Assembly: GCA_023413605.1 (NCBI GenBank) | Contig: JAEZPL010000457.1 | Coordinates: forward strand, 1-7,966 | Length of the DNA stretch: 7,966 bases | Reading direction: 5' to 3' | Origin: Pseudomonadota bacterium | GTDB taxonomy: Bacteria; Pseudomonadota; Alphaproteobacteria; Azospirillales; Azospirillaceae | In this document: positions 7,117 to 7,966 of the stretch, piece by piece | Position numbering within the stretch: position 1 is the first letter of the stretch | Layout of the letters: each line of letters opens with the position of its first letter | The notes under the pieces: generated by a model | Told to the model about the DNA's origin: nothing | What the model saw: the letters and a program-made list of their open reading frames with translations, nothing else | Database searches by the model: none | Program-made: the position numbers and the translations under genes

Positions 7117-7966
7117 ATGAAACGCGCATCGGCCAGGGCTGCCGCACCCGCCACGTCGTGGGCGCGCTTCAGTTCCGGCAGGTAGGCGGATGCCGCTTCG
7201 GCCTCGGGCCGGGGCGTCGTGAACAGCGGCGAGGCACTGGCGATCACGACGATCAGCTCACTGCCAAAAGGCGGGCCGAAGGTCCAGAAACGCCCTCCCG
7301 ATTTGCGGTCCCCCAGGCGGCGCAGCGCACCGGAGTCGACCTGACCGCTCGTTTCCAGCGCGTTGGGCAGCAGGTGGATGACATTGCCGTCAGCCGTGTA
7401 GTAGTCGACCTGCAAGTGGGCCGGGAAGTCGGGCGCCGCGATGTCGAACATCAGGTTCGTTCCGCCACGGAACGGCGCGTCCGGTGCCTCCAGGCGAATG
7501 GCCACCGGAACGGGGGCCGACCTGTTCGCGGTGCGCAACGGTCCGACCAGCGACAGGGGATCACAGAGGGCAGGGGGAGCAAGGCGGACCGAGCTTTCCT
7601 GAGGCCATCCCTGCGCATGCACAGCGACCAGAGCCGCAAGGCGCGCACGAACAGATTCGCCGGCCGCGACACCGGATACGGTAACCCGCCCGTCCTTGAA
7701 CACGACGTCAACGATGGCGCATTGGAGGTTCACCAACGCTGCGCGCAGAGGATCCAGGTCGGGTGCGGCCGGTTCGGCGTGCATCGGCGCCGCCTGAACC
7801 GCTGTCGGTTCGGGATCGGCCCCGGCCCCGGCCTTCGGTTCAGTGTCCAGCTGGGCCATCTCGGCGGGTTCCAGTACCGATGTCGGCGCCGGTGTGGGGC
7901 TCAATTCCGGGGAGGAATGGGAATCGGATTCCCGTGCAACGTCGGGGGTGGTCACGGGCGCTGCCG
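7098..7966 (-). CDS. C-terminal part of a probable Ser/Thr kinase-associated protein with DUF4384-like domain, 5'-truncated
   Basis: The frame is open to the right edge of the window. The GTG at 7953-7955 has no ribosome binding site before it, so the gene most likely starts outside. Numbering from that GTG, residues 1-67 are a Pro/Ala/Glu-rich linker. Residues 68-117 form a compact alpha/beta stretch (LQCAIVDVVFKDGRVTVSGV) that recalls BON-like repeats. About 125-140 has PPALCDPLSLVGPL. Residues 145-265 resemble a DUF4384-type domain: FRGGTNLMFDIAAPDFP, LQVDYYTADGNVIHLLPN, FGPPFGSELIVVIAS, SPLFTTPRPEAE. In my knowledge of the family this arrangement often follows a bacterial Ser/Thr kinase domain, but no kinase motif is visible in this window. 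The convergent PP2C gene fits such a role. An uncharacterised non-kinase protein is the alternative. Confidence 0.7.
   Translation of the reverse strand, partial: AAPVTTPDVARESDSHSSPELSPTPAPTSVLEPAEMAQLDTEPKAGAGADPEPTAVQAAPMHAEPAAPDLDPLRAALVNLQCAIVDVVFKDGRVTVSGVAAGESVRARLAALVAVHAQGWPQESSVRLAPPALCDPLSLVGPLRTANRSAPVPVAIRLEAPDAPFRGGTNLMFDIAAPDFPAHLQVDYYTADGNVIHLLPNALETSGQVDSGALRRLGDRKSGGRFWTFGPPFGSELIVVIASASPLFTTPRPEAEAASAYLPELKRAHDVAGAAALADARFIVTTAP

Overview
The window is GC-rich, with strong G/C preference at third codon positions, ATGA start/stop overlaps and protein sequences typical of Alphaproteobacteria. The overall flavour suggests Rhodospirillales, perhaps Azospirillum. This is an inference from composition and gene style; no taxonomic marker such as rRNA is present.

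Bases 1-4109 hold a polyamine ABC importer operon in the order potF-potG-potH-potI, the same order as the E. coli putrescine system. potF (periplasmic binding protein) is cut at its 5' end by the window edge. A 179-base gap follows, containing a GC-rich hairpin and one copy of a structured intergenic repeat. Then come potG (ATPase), potH and potI (the two permeases), each joined to the next by a 4-base ATGA overlap. Bases 4110-4485 are a gene-poor regulatory gap. It contains a hairpin over the potI stop, a possible 33-codon leader ORF followed by a short terminator-like hairpin, and a dyad. Bases 4486-5502 encode agmatine deiminase. Together these genes suggest import of putrescine/agmatine-type polyamines and conversion of agmatine to N-carbamoylputrescine.

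Bases 5503-5744 contain no convincing gene but much structure: a perfect 18-bp stem right after the deiminase, the second copy of the structured repeat, and a further 10-bp stem. The two repeat copies (about 1103-1184 and 5510-5636) keep the same two-hairpin fold although the stem bases differ, with several compensatory changes. This is the most interesting unexplained signal in the window.

Bases 5745-6044 may encode a small Pro/Gln/Thr/Ala-rich protein of unknown function. Bases 6261-7091 encode a PP2C-type Ser/Thr phosphatase. Converging on it with a 6-base gap is a minus-strand gene running off the right edge. Its visible C-terminal part resembles the DUF4384-like tail found on some bacterial Ser/Thr kinases, so the right end may be a kinase/phosphatase signalling pair.

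I did not find a clearly new multi-gene system. The coding genes are mostly familiar, and the novelty lies in the non-coding structure.
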